From Pyrocephalus nanus (lineage: Eukaryota; Chordata; Aves; Passeriformes; Tyrannidae): a stretch of DNA of 64,000 nucleotides. Both the position numbers and the translations under genes were made by a program. The DNA lies in the NCBI GenBank assembly GCA_038380795.1, contig CM076270.1:9237001-9301000 (forward strand). The letters run 5' to 3'. Positions 51,721 to 64,000 of this stretch are shown one piece after another. A model generated the notes under the pieces. The model worked only from the letters and a program-made list of their open reading frames with translations, did no database searches and was not told the origin of the DNA. The stretch's first letter is position 1. Each line of letters opens with the position of its first letter.

Positions 51721-54700
51721 GACAAGCAATTACCCAGACTGGCCAGCCTTCAGCAAGGGCCTTGCCAGAGGAGGAATGCTCAGGAGAAGCTGGCTGCAGA
51801 TCAAAGGAATTGGAATGACCACTGGGATCACTGGTTCGGAGAAGATTTGTGTCAGAAAAATACACTCAACTTAACAAGGTCCCCAGCAGACAACACCCAA
51901 AGGCAGCTGCTCCCTCGCCGTGGGATGCTCTGCTGGGGGTGCTGCTTTCCAGGCAAGGCCGAGGAGCAGGGCTCCCAGCACTGCCCTGGTTCAGCCTCAG
52001 ATTTGCAGTTGTAGCACTGAGTGTGGGCAGGTTAAGGGGAACAGTTGTATCAATAGGGAGCGAGGGATCCAGCTGGCTCCGGCTGTATTATTCTTGGTCT
52101 GAAACAATTGCGAAGCACAACACATGAACCTTCTGGTTAGCAGGACTTTCAAAGACATGGAAACCCTAAGGGGAGGGGAGCAAGGTATGGGGGACCCTGA
52201 CAGCAGATCGGGGTTAAAACAACCAATAGAAGTTGGCAGGGAGATGAAAGGGAAATGGGCAACACAGAATTTGGGGGTGATGTTTTCTAAATACCCTACT
52301 GAAATACTCTGGATAACTTCTGTTTTCAAGCAGACTCTTGGCAGATTAAAACGTCCCAGAAGGTTTTATATCCAGCTCCTACAATCTTAAACTAAATATT
52401 AGGTGAGAAAAACATGCTGCTAAAGGAAAGTCAGACATAGCTCTGAGTGAAAAACAATGATCAGGAGAATGAACATATTGGGTTTGTTGAATATACAATC
52501 AACATCAGTTTTCTTGCCCAAAAAATAAAGCCAAGGGAATAAAATGCAGAGATGAGCAGAATGGAAAAGCTGTAGGAAATTTGGGCAATCTCCCCCCCAC
52601 CCCATCTTTCCCAGGCAGGACTCTCACCCTGCCTGGCCTCAGCAGATAGGTTTGGAGCTTCGCCGGGAATTCCTGACAGAGCTTTACCCCCTCTGCAGCA
52701 GGACAGGCTCAAGGTACAATGGGTCTTTTCCATCTGTAACTTCTCCCTCTTGACTGTTATGTGCATTGATTCAAAAGCTATTTGATTTACTGATGCAGGG
52801 GCTGTGAAGAGTCTGGCTTGGTCTAAGGACAGCCTGAGGTTAAAGGCAGCAATGCAATTTCACCACCCCGTCCATTACAAGAAAACGTTCAGATCTTGAT
52901 TTACAGTCATGTTCCAGTGAACCCACACATCGTGGCAGGCTGAAATCACCCTCATTTACACAACAGGATTGAGGAAAAACTGCTGAACATCCTACTGGAG
53001 CTGGGCACACCATGGAGAAAGCCAAGCAGCACGGATGGGAGTGGGGGCTGAACAGCACCTCACTGCCAGAGGAGGATGTGCAGCCCTGGTGACAGAGGAT
53101 TGTTTGTCTCCAGCTGGAGCTACTTACAGTCAGATGGCAGATGAGGATAGATAAGGCAGTTTCAGTGAGATCATAACAGGTAAGGATGGGTAGCACCATT
53201 CAAGCAAGAAAAAACCATATCCTTAAAGTCCAGAGACAGATATGACGACTCTCCAGAGCTGGATTAGTAACAAAGGACTTTGTTTCACATCATAGTCCCT
53301 CTACTGAGATCACATGAAAGGGAGAACAAGCTCTGTTAATACTGAGGTCTGCAAAACCTCACACACTGCTGGGAGAAGTTAGCAAATGCCTCTGTCCCTG
53401 GATCTCACTGCCAGTGAGTAACCTGGTTACTCCTGCTAGTTCCTCCACTGACTTTTATGGATCTCTCAACTTCATCTAAGAGCAGAGATAAATCCACAAT
53501 GATACCATGAATTGCTCCTTTTTCACTAGATCAAGGCAGGTTTGGTTAAAATGAAGACCCAGGTGCATCAAAAAAGAACCCTTGCTATGTTACCTTCCAG
53601 GCTCTGCAACCAGAGTTCAGCAGCACAGACCAACCTCCCGAAAAAATCTACCATCATCAAAAAGCAGACACACAGATCTGTCAGCACATTTGTGCTGCTG
53701 AAACCAACCAATCTAAGCACTGGATTGTGATAAGATTTGCAACACTGTCATCTTGCAAAGCCTTGGCAGTGCCTTTTAATCCTTGGAAAAGGAGCACGTC
53801 AGCCATCCGTTCTTGCCTTTATATATTAATGTTGCAAAGCAAAACCAAAAACCTGTCTTGGAGCATGGGGCATATCCTAAGATGCCCTGGAGTTTTCTTG
53901 TCCTACAGACACTGAGTAGTAATCTCCAAATGACAAAACAGAAATAAAACCATATATCCTCATGCTTTGGTGAGCCTCCAATCCAGGCCTGACAGATACC
54001 TGGCTCTGGGTGCTGCATCACTCAGATTACTTAACTCTTGAATGAACAGGGAAGATGGACATTTAGAAGAAGGAAGCCTGGTTCTATCCCTTTCCCCCTT
54101 CAAATCTACTTTCAAGCTTTTTCAGTGAACCCTGCTGACTCTCGTGCAAAGATCCTTTTCCCCCTTTAAGACAGGTGTACCCTGCCTGTCACCAGCAGAC
54201 CTGGTACTGTGTAAACCAACCTACAATCAAAAAACCCACAAATTCTCTCAGTGACCTCAGGCTCAGAATCAGGTATTGATCTGCTAGTTGTTTCTGTTCC
54301 TTCCCTCATCATTTCCTGCAACTGGAAGGATAGAGGAAGCACTATCTGTTCCTTAATCAGTCATCCCAAAGTCCTGAAATACCTCTTGAATGCCCTTGGA
54401 CTTCTTGTTGAAAGTTCATCGCTGCCTACCTGAAAAATCCATAATGGATAATATCCGAGGGCTGTACCAGGGTGGAAAGTTTCCTCTTCACATCTTTAAC
54501 CTGGGCCCCAGGGAGGCAGCAGACTTCCCTAAGGAGTGGGTCTGGTCTGCATATTGGGCCTTCAGCTCTCTACCAAGGGTTATTCAATAACATCGAGTAA
54601 AAGCTTTGGGAGCTTCCTCCATCATCTGGTCAACCTGTTAAATCCAGACAGCTGAGGAAGACAGCAAAGGAGGACAGATGCCCTTTCCTGACCCAGCAGG

Positions 54701-57369
54701 GGACAAACCCACACAGAACCTCTGCCTGCAGCAGCAAGGTGACTGTGCCAAAAGGTGTTAAGAGAAAGGGGGCACACACTTGTTAAAACAGACAATCCAA
54801 GTACCTGGGAAAGGGCAGGGATTACAAGAACCTGGTAACCCACCACAGGGGATATAAAAGCTTCTGTTACTGCCCACATTTCATGTGCTCACATGTGCTG
54901 TCTGGACATGACAGACACCAGAAGCTTCTGAGAATGCCTGTGAGGGAAAGTGTGTCCCTCTGTAGCAGGAGAGGTACGAACCCCATTTCAGTCTGAGTTT
55001 GCTCCACAACACACCGAGATAGATCCCGTGCAGAAAGGAAACAGTTCAAGAGTGATGCATGGATGGGCTGAATGTGAAAGCATGGGAAACACAGCTTATG
55101 GTACGTGCAATCCAGGCACATTATACCCTCTTTGAAACTCACTCTCCCATTGTTATTTAACATCCTGCAAGTTTCAGCCAGAGACGCAGTCTCCCATCCG
55201 CGCCCCAAACTGGCCTGGGTATGGCTGGGAAGAAGAAAGGGAGCTTGAAATGAACTGTGGAAAGATTTAAGTGCTCTAACTGCTGCTTTCCAATACAATT
55301 TTCCACTTGGGGCAGGGGAAGGGAAGGAGGAAAGCCTGACAGTAGTTTAGAGCCAGTCACAATTGTGACAGGTTCTTCTTTTCCATTTCCAACGAGCTCA
55401 CAGGCAGAAGGAACACTTTAACTTCCATTAATTATCACAGCCTTATTCCAGCCTAGGGTTTCCGAGCAGCAGTGGCAAATTCTTAGGACCTACTAGGAGC
55501 AGGTCCTACCTCAAATTGTGTGCTACTCTGATCAGTACAGTAAAACTCTGTCACTCATAAAACCAAGAACTACTGCAACTCTCCCTAGAGTACCTTAGTT
55601 TGCAGCCAAGGGCATCTCCCATAGGCAGCGCCAGTATTGTCAGAGAAGAGGATCACACAAACAAATTCTTGCACTCCAGACTCTGAGAACAGGTTAACAG
55701 CCATTTAACAGATGGATCTGTTGCACTCTCAAGCTGTACACACAGTAAAAAAAGGAGCTTAACACAGGAATACATCACTTCTGTCTCCTCTCTGGCTATC
55801 AGAGACTCCTATTGTAACTCTACCACCATGTGAAATTTATTGCATTTATCAGTACTGATCACTGGATGTGCAGCTTCAAATTGTACACACGGTGCTTAGG
55901 GAGATGCAGACAGTTTGAACACACAGCCCTCACACAGCTGGGGCAAAACTATTATAAAGTATTTTTATGTGGTTTCTCCCACTTCTTGGCTTCGTCATAA
56001 ACTATCAATGAATATTATAAAGCAATAGCTGTAACTGGCATGTGCCTGTGCAGGGATATGATGCCCTAGTTCAGCGTTTCAGCCCACACTGCCCCATGTC
56101 CCTTCCTGCTTCTCTGCCAACAAGGCTGATCTATTCTCTGCTGGTCTCCTCTGCTGAGACCCAGACCCAGTCCCTGCTCCCACCCACTCCCAGTGCACAG
56201 CTGCAGGTACCATCCCTTCATGCTCAGTGATGACAAGATATGTCACTCTCCCTTCCCCAGTCGATATCAGACCTTTGCAGAGCTGCCCCCTCTGACACTC
56301 ATAGCTTGCAAACCGCTCACAGGTATTTTTAGGATTACCCTTTGGCACTGAGTAATGAATGGAGGGAGATGCTGCTGCTGGATGCAGACAGACCTCTCCC
56401 CAGTCACCCCACAGTCACTCCACGGGATGCTGGTGAGCAGCTGTCTTGGGGTTCAGGTGCTTTGTGGTTCTGAGTGGAAAACAAACGCAACCACAAACAA
56501 GGTATTCATTTCCCTGCCTGCAAACCTGGAAGAGCTGATGGCTCCAGCTCTGGCAAATTTTTGAGTACAGAGCAGGTAAGGAACAAGGCAGTGTGCATCC
56601 GTGCCCTAAAGGAGGAAGAAGGACCGACTACAAGTTCAAATTTAGACTGATTGAGATACATTGTGCCAGGATGCCAAGGTTCACACAGCAGTTCCACATT
56701 CAATTCTGAATCACACAGGAACCAGCCTGGGGAGCAATTACTGGTGTACAAATAGTCTTAAGCTGCAACAAAAGGATGGCAAGGATTTTCCCATCAAATT
56801 CTCCTTGAAGTCTTTATCTCACTCACTTAGGCTTGGGTGGATACTTCCTTCTGCTTAGACAAGTGAAGGCTCAGCAGAGCGTCTCCTGGGGGGTCAGAGA
56901 TGCTGGAGGGGAAGTGCCCAGTGACGTGAATCAGGGGTGAGCAGCAGCCACAGCAGCACAGCAGGTTCGTCCTGACAGCACCATCCCACTCCCACACCAG
57001 CACTTGTGACTGCAGGAACTACGCTGCATTAGGAACAAGCTGTTCCTCTAATTCAGTCCTCCTGACTCCTCTGTTAAAGACTTTCCTGAAACTGTCTGGG
57101 GCTTTGACTAGCCAAATGCACTTTTACATCTGACTTCAGTCCTCTAGCTGCCACTGCACTATGCCCTGCAGCCCAGCCTGGGCTACAGAGAGCCACGGGT
57201 CAGGACGAAAATCTGAACCACAGCCTGATCCCCAAACCAGGTCTGCAGCTCTCCACGCTTTAATCCTTCCCCCTGCATCCTCACACACATAAGCTTTTTA
57301 TTCTAGCAACCACAGACTCTAGGACTGAAGGGGAAAAACATAACAGCATAACAGCAATGCACGCCCAGT

Positions 57370-57990
57370 GGTTCATTTTGTATGTGCTGACAGTCTCACT
57401 TTAATTCTACTTTCCACATTTAAGGTGTTAATGGGAACCTTGATGCATTTCAGAGGGAACATGCACAGATAGAAGATAGATGAGCGAGTCTAAAACCCTG
57501 CTCCCAAATTTCATATCAAGTGCTGGATTTGTTTATATCCATATGATACAATCTCCATAAAAGCAATCAACCACCACCGAAAGGAGATGTTTCAATATCT
57601 GCACAGCCTTCACACAGACTAGGCATTAGGTTTTCTTTTATGATGCAGAATAATATCATGGATTCCTTCCACAGGTTCCCGAATGTTGTTATTAAGTACT
57701 GCTTCTCTAATAAAATATGCTGCAACATACAGCAGTACATGATGTGGCATTGACACGAGTCTTTTCTCTGTATAGGACTTGCTGGCTTTTAAACAAATCT
57801 GTCTCTTCTATACACTACAGAAGCACAAGATGAGTAATTATGTTCTCTGCTTAATAATGTTTTTGCACTGGCCAATTTAACAGCTAATCTCCACAAACCT
57901 CTGAGATAGTCCCCCAGCAGCTACATTTGCATGTTGTAATCAAGTCTTGCTATTAAATCACACTTTGCAACAATAGCTGAGCTGTCAACT
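57370..57990. promoter_or_regulatory. Candidate long conserved noncoding element, about 600 bp, in DIS3L2 intron
   Basis: A long non-repetitive AT-rich block with many binding-type words: CTTTAATTCTAC, GTTAATGGG, GTTTATATCCATATG, CTCTAATAAAATATG, GAGTAATTATG and CTTAATAATG. No splice-bounded open frame. The length and even composition resemble deeply conserved developmental enhancers, but this is not shown. Confidence 0.35.
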
Positions 57991-60900
57991 ACAAGCAATG
58001 GCTCTTGCACTGGCACTATGCAGGCAAAAACCCTGGATAAACATGCACAAAGCCACACTGCTCTGCCACCTAAGAAAGCATCTCTTTGCAATTTTGGGAG
58101 CTTGGGAATGGCTACATCCACCACAGATTTCAGGACAAACATCCTTTGTCTCACTCCGCTTTCTGGAGCGGTCAGTCAGCTTACAGGTTGTTTTCTCCAG
58201 GCCTGTCTGCTGCTCTCAGCAGTGATGCAAAGCCAAACTGGTTTGGCTGTGGTGTTCTATTGTACTCCTCCGTGTTTCTATGGCATCCTTAAAAAACTGA
58301 GCCCTCTGGGTGCAAGAGAGAGAACTCTTTGTTGCAAAGGTCCTGCCTAGGCTGTGTGGGCAGAACAGCTCGTGGAGCCGTGCCGAGATCAGAGCACTGC
58401 ACCCTTCAGGACTAACCACTCTCCTTGAAAATGGCCCGCTCAATTTTCCAGTTTCTTTGCTGTCCTTGTTGCTCACAGTGCAGCATGGAGATGTGGTTGA
58501 CAAAGAGAGGACATCCCGGTATCTGTTCAGTTAAGTGTCCCTCTTAGTGTCATCCTATTTTGGCTGTGGAGCCCCGGAATGGCAGGTATGACACATAGCA
58601 TGAAGCAGATGTTTGATCTTCCTCTGCTGGCTTCGATCAAGGACTGATTCCCTGCTCCTCACTTCCCATTTGCCCTCTCAAAAACTCATCCTCAAAGAGA
58701 CACTGATAAAATCTGGCTTAGCTTGCCACCACACTCTTGTTCCCGTGCATTCACTGGTGTGACATGTCCTTTCTCCTCTGCTCTCCTGCAACCTCAGTTT
58801 TCACTCTGGCGGGAAAGGGACTGTGAATACCAGAGCAATCCAAATGCATCTGTCAAATAACCACACCTAGAGGCTTTTCCTATGAATTCCCTGCAGAAAA
58901 CATCACTGCACCGGTCCAGAATGTTATTGTTGCCGAAAACTCGTGTTCTGAACCAGATTCTGACTCTCTGCAAAACACTGCAAATGTGCAATAAATAGCA
59001 GAACCCTTTTGAATCCTGCCTTTTGTAGAGGCAGAGTTTCAGCACAGCGATGTGGATCAGCCACAGCCCGGCCGCATCGATGATGTCTCTGTCTTAATGA
59101 TTCTTCCTACACATTAGCACAATATTTATTTCTACCTTGCCCTGTGCCTCCCATTTATCCAGAAATCTGACAAGGCCTCCTTCCTTTTAACATGGAAACA
59201 GAGGGAAAGGAGAATTTCTTGCTGGAATTGGCTCACTCTGAGAAAGTAGACAGATCAATCTAGATTCAATCTGTCTCACTAATTGTTGGGGGCTGGAACT
59301 GACCTGCGGTTGGCCGGGCTCCGAGCAAGCGTGTGAGCATGGGCAGCCAGCTCCCAGCCTCTCCTGCTTTATGCTGCAAACAAGTCACACCAGACATCTC
59401 TGCCTTTGGTGGACCCTGTCTACTCTGCTGTTACCTGGATGCTTGTGCCAGGCAAGTGGCACCACACCAGACAGAGCCTGTCTGGCAGCAAGACTGCAAA
59501 TGAGCACTGAGCTTAAATAAAGCAAAAAAACACATTAATGATGACTTCTCCAAAAGGTGCCCTGTTTTATTGCTGCAGAGCTGCCTCCTCACCATTTTAG
59601 GTCCTATTTAATCACTCAGTACCCAGAGGTACTTCCAGAGGGGCCAAGCCAATGTGGCCTTTCTTGAAAGCCAGGACAACTGCACGTGTAGCTGCTCACT
59701 AACCTGATTATCCTGAGATGAGTAGAGTTTGCATGAACTCTTTTACTACATCAGAATGTTTAACCTGGACTGTCTCAGTAAAATGAGATTATGCCAGAGA
59801 TGCAACACATACAAGAGCCCTGCCAGGGTTGACTTTCACCACAGGGATGGTGTAATGAGCAGTTGGGATGTTGGTCTCTGCTCAGCTCAGTGGAGATGGA
59901 AATAAATATCTACGGGCACCTCAGGAGGAGGTAAAAGCTCTGCTGAACAAGGCAGGAGTAAGGAGTGATCTGATCAGCAAGAGATGCTCAGGAACAGTTA
60001 ATCACCACAGTGTTCAAATGTCAAAGTTACCAGAGTAGCAAGGTGGCAGAGAGCAAAGAGAGGAGGGGAAGCTGGGGATGCTGTGTTGCTCAACTCACAA
60101 GGGCAGTGTACTCAGAGTAGCACGGCCCTGCAGAAGCAGAAAAGCCAGACAAGACCTTACCCAGGCTAAAACCCAGGCTGAGCTCTGCACCTGCCTGTAC
60201 CAACTAAACACTGTGTGCAAGTAAACATGCCCAAAACAACAGAGCTTTGCTGTAACTGAGAGTTGAGTGGCAACAATAAGTTTGCTTTTCTCTATTCCCT
60301 TCTGTTTGATGATAAAGCAAAGTGCTTTATAAATGCTAATTAAAAAGTCACTGAGGATTCTTTCTCTTTTCTGCTCTGCAGATGGTGGTAGAGCAGAGAC
60401 CATGCAAGGGACAGCCTCTGAGTCTGGAGCTGACCCTGGACATCCTGCCCCACGTGTGGTGAGCTGGTGAGGGGTCCAGTGGGATCATCAGAGAACAGAA
60501 CATTTCCAGAGGCAGAAAAATCTTGCACAACATCTTGGCCAATAATGACGCTGCTCATTTAAGGGTGCTGCATTACAGATGAGACAGGTGAAGGACACAA
60601 AATTTAAGATGTTCAAAGCTGCTCTGAGAAATTTAGAAACATCTCCCATTAAAATTAATGGAAACATTAATGCAAAGTACACTCAGATCCTCAAGCAGGT
60701 TCTTTCCAAGCAAGATCTTTCCATTAACTTGAAAGGAAGTTGTGCCCAAATCCTCTTACGTTGCTGGGAATGGCTCAGATAATACAGGCAAAGTCAGGTT
60801 ACAAATCCATTAGGCTCCAGATTGACTAATGCATGGCAAATTGAAAGAGGTGAAAGTGCTAAGCTGTAACAGGAACCCCACTCAGGGTGACCTTGACACA

Positions 60901-61685
60901 GTGAGGAGCTGAGCACACAAAACATGCTTGTGACTTGGAGTTCCTTTTTTTTGACGGGGAAGAAGCAGGGAGGTGTGGAGGGAGCAGAGTCCACTGCCAG
61001 ACTGATTTAGCTACTCTGAACTGTGGAAAAAACACTGAAAAAGCAAAAGGACCCAGAACAAAGCACAGCAGTAACTGGGAAAGTAGAACAGCAACTCTAG
61101 TTGCTCAGGATAGGGTAAGGAGAGATACTTCCACTCTCACCCTCTAATTTGTGAGGACATAATTTCAAACAATAAGGTACGTGGAATGCCCAGCTCGGCA
61201 GAGTACATGGGAAGAGAAGTGGTATGAATGCAAAGCTGATCCTTTACATTAACATAGAGCAGTGTGGCAGGAATTAAAGAGTGAGAGGATTATTTCATCG
61301 GCTGATCTCCTGTGCCTGGAGGCCTTCAGGTTGCTACTGGTCTGTCAAATAAACCGATGTGTAGGGTCTAAAACACCTTCCAGAACTATATTTGCCCTTG
61401 AAAAAGAATTCCCTGGTTTCTCTTGGCACAATTTGCCGGTTAATCTCTCTTGCCTTTCAAATGTGTGCTTTATTTCTAATCTGAACACTTCAGCTTTCAG
61501 CCAGTAGCTCTTTATGAGAGAGCAATCCCAGCTGGCTGACAATCCACCCGGTTACTCCAGTTCACACTGTGTTCCCTGGGGAGCACAGGTACTTAGTGCT
61601 GAACAGACTGTTGAGGTCCTGCCCGTGGCAAACTGAAACCCTCACTCCCTCCAGGCAGAAAGCGCAGATCGAACAGCAGGATGGG

Positions 61686-61815
61686 GAGCAGGAATGGCAG
61701 GTCCATCCCCAAGGCTGGAGAGCAGGAATGGCAGGTCCATCCCAAAGGCTGGAGAGCAGGAATGGCAGGTCTATCCCCAAGGCTGGAGAGCAGGAATGGC
61801 AGGTCTATCCCCAAG
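61686..61815 (+). repeat. 34-bp tandem minisatellite, 3.8 copies
   Basis: Copies start at 61686, 61720, 61754 and 61788, each beginning GAGCAGGAATGGCAGGT and continuing C/TATCCCCAAGGCTGGA. Copies differ at one or two bases. Its frame is open on both strands because the unit lacks stops, which creates spurious ORFs. Confidence 0.95.
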
Positions 61816-64000
61816 CAGAGAGCCCTTCACTGCCGCCAGTACTCATGATTCCCTTCATCACCTTGGGGTTACCCCACTGTCTGAGATTAAATGCAACCCT
61901 CCACCCCTAGTTTGTACCTAAAGCACCTCCTGAGAAAGCAAAAGAAAACAGCACATGCACTTACCCACTGTCCCAGTGCTCCCTGCTTGTAACATCACAG
62001 GGTGGCCAGCAAAACCCACTACTGGCAGAGAAGTCACTCTGCACTATGCCTATATATTCAAGGACACAGAGACCAAGCCAAAACTAGGACTCCTTCTCCC
62101 TGTTATCTAGAAATCCTTCTGGGAGAGGGATAGCTAGGGGGTCTGGTGATTTTTCTAGCCAGATGTCAGCCTAGGAGAGGGCCTTCTTTGACACAAAAGT
62201 CAATCCAGCAACTTGGGTTCCAGGTGAAATTGAGAGGTGCTTCTTGTGGAAGGATGATTATTCATTCTTTCCCACGTCAGATCTGTCCTCTCTCATGTTT
62301 GTAAGGGCTAATCATAGAGACATCTAATTCAGGGCTGCTAAGAAACCCTCATCCATAGGTTAGCAATTCTAGTCCAGATATAGCTCACTGCCTTGGCCAT
62401 TAGTCAGACACATAGGCCAGGGAAAATGGTACTGAAATGCTGCTTAGGGCTTTCAAACCTATTGTTAAACAAATGGATATGTAAACAGATCTCAGAGGAT
62501 GACACATGGAGACAGCATCTCTGACTCAATTACAATAGCAGGATATTTTCTCGCCTACCTGACTGCCACCAAATACCCAGACACCTAACACTGATAATGA
62601 GGAGGTTTTACAGCTCCTCCCCAAGCAAACACTGAAACAAATAAGATGACAAACTCCTTTGATTCAATCTAGGGAGAGAAGGGAGGTCCTGCACTCACTG
62701 GGATTCAAGATCCCAGTCCTTCCTGCCTCTTAAGGGTGGGAGCACACACTGACTGCTCTGGAACCCTGATGAGGATTTAGAGAGGGCTACTGGTCACTGT
62801 GGGATATTGTGCAGGACACCAAAGAAGGCTTCAAACATTCATTTGGAAGGGATAAGGTTATCTTCGAATCCCATCTGACTGCTCAAGGGAAAGGTGGGTT
62901 TCCTTGATCACCTTTTCTATCTGCATCCCCCATATCACACTGACACTCCAAGGATTTGGCAGTTACTATTTCTACAGCTCTGATGGACTGGAAACCTGTT
63001 ATTAAACAGCATGGTGGCTGAAGGAGGCAGGTCTGTGTCAACAAAAACAGTTAACTAGTCCCTGGGCAGAGCCTTTTCCAAGAGCCCTTCTTCCCCAGCT
63101 ACAAATGGCCAGAGGGGCCCTTCTGCAAGGAAAGAACAGCTCTCTGCTCCTCCAAGTCTCAACTGACAAGGGCTATTTTGCAGCACATGTCCCAGCAGCC
63201 TTTGGAGGTGGCAGACAGAAAACCAAACTCATGCCTTAGGCAGGAAGGATTATGCATCTTTTGAAGTTTTAAAGGTCAACCTCCAGACTTATTCTCCTGG
63301 ACAATTTACCCTTCACTGAACCAATACCAAAACCAGGAGGACTGGTTTATCTCCATGTAAAGTGACAGAGTAATTCACCAGCCTTGCATGGCCAACTCCA
63401 GTGCTAATGCTTTGGCAGGTGAAGGGTGTACTTGGATAAAGTTTAGTGCCAATAAGTCAAACAAAAACCAAGACGTGGTATCAAAAAAGAAAAATTCCAA
63501 TGTGTTCAATCTTCCCTTTTTTTTCCTGGAAATTACACTGATTTTATTTTGATATGAAATCTAAACAAGGCATTTCAAGGCTACTAGACAGCATCCTACA
63601 ATGTCAAGGGTCATGTACATGGATTTCCCCTGTGAAATCCCAGCCTACCAGACAAGACAAATATGAGAAGATGCCACTTTCAGAGACTTCCCTGGCCTTG
63701 CAGGTCAAAGTGGGGCAGAGCACATATTTGCTGATCACTAACCAGAAAATCAGATGCCACCAGGGGAGCTCTTTTACACCAACACAAGCAGTGCTGCTCC
63801 ACTGGGATGCGTGCCATGAAACAACCATGTAATAAGGCAGGTCAGGCGTCCAGGGACTGTGTGAACTGTGCAGCAGCTCCTTGTGCAAACAACCCGCTCT
63901 GCAAGCCTCAATTTCTCAAAAGGAACAAAACATCTTACGGTAAACCTGCCAGCTCATTGCAGAGCAACCAGGTCCATGCCAAAGTCCAACACATGAGCTG

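Larger units (their letters stand above)
42567..64000 (-). other. Long noncoding stretch, presumably a DIS3L2 intron running past the window
   Basis: The exon at 42566 starts with a phase-split codon and a good acceptor, so an upstream exon must exist. I looked on the minus strand for the expected segment before LVEEFMLL (family pattern HIYEYRES) and did not find it. The region is AT-richer than the left of the window, and its many short ORFs lack family similarity. It holds a CAG repeat, an old CR1 piece, a 34-bp minisatellite and several candidate conserved elements, listed separately. Confidence 0.6.

Noticed and set aside
61569..61910. 113-codon open frame across the 34-bp minisatellite
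   Set aside because: The frame is open only because the repeat unit lacks stops. Repeated AGMAGPSP-like residues have no family similarity, and the opposite strand is open for the same reason.
42567..64000. Search for additional DIS3L2 coding exons on the minus strand
   Set aside because: The segment expected before LVEEFMLL was not found, and the short frames present show no RNB or cold-shock similarity. The upstream exons probably lie beyond 64000.

Overview
This is nuclear DNA from a vertebrate, most likely a bird. The genes at the left are split into many small exons with short GC-rich introns, as on avian small chromosomes. The recognisable transposon remnants look like CR1 LINEs, and no mammalian SINE was recognised. 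Gene identities rest on translated exons whose splice sites and reading phases I joined by hand, compared with family sequences from memory.

Layout. (1) 451-7028, plus strand: 3' part of a cation-chloride cotransporter of the SLC12A9 type, with twelve exons visible and the N-terminal exons before the window. (2) 7029-14571: intergenic GC-rich DNA with several AT-rich islands full of homeodomain-like sites, then a CpG-rich probable ECEL1 promoter and a degenerate minisatellite. (3) 14572-22497, plus strand: complete ECEL1, a neuronal M13-family membrane metallopeptidase. (4) 23402-26563 and 27330-30530, minus strand: two complete tandem GPI-type alkaline phosphatases with matching eleven-exon structure. 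(5) 32344-42566, minus strand: the last seven coding exons of DIS3L2, a 3'-5' exoribonuclease. (6) 42567-64000: a long AT-richer stretch, presumably a DIS3L2 intron, with old repeats and candidate conserved noncoding elements but no recognised coding exon.

DIS3L2, the alkaline phosphatases and ECEL1 have the same order and relative orientation as on human chromosome 2q37.1. The SLC12A9-type gene beside ECEL1 is not at that place in human. ECEL1 and the first phosphatase are convergent, with poly(A) signals about 130 bp apart. The genes are unrelated in pathway, so this is a conserved synteny block and not a functional cluster.

The most unusual observations are: intron 8 of both phosphatases begins with AT at the same codon position, and only that boundary preserves the frame; a strong U12-type intron in the transporter; the SLC12A9-type gene's location; and probable enhancer islands around ECEL1 and inside DIS3L2. 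I saw no CRISPR array, phage, operon or toxin system.
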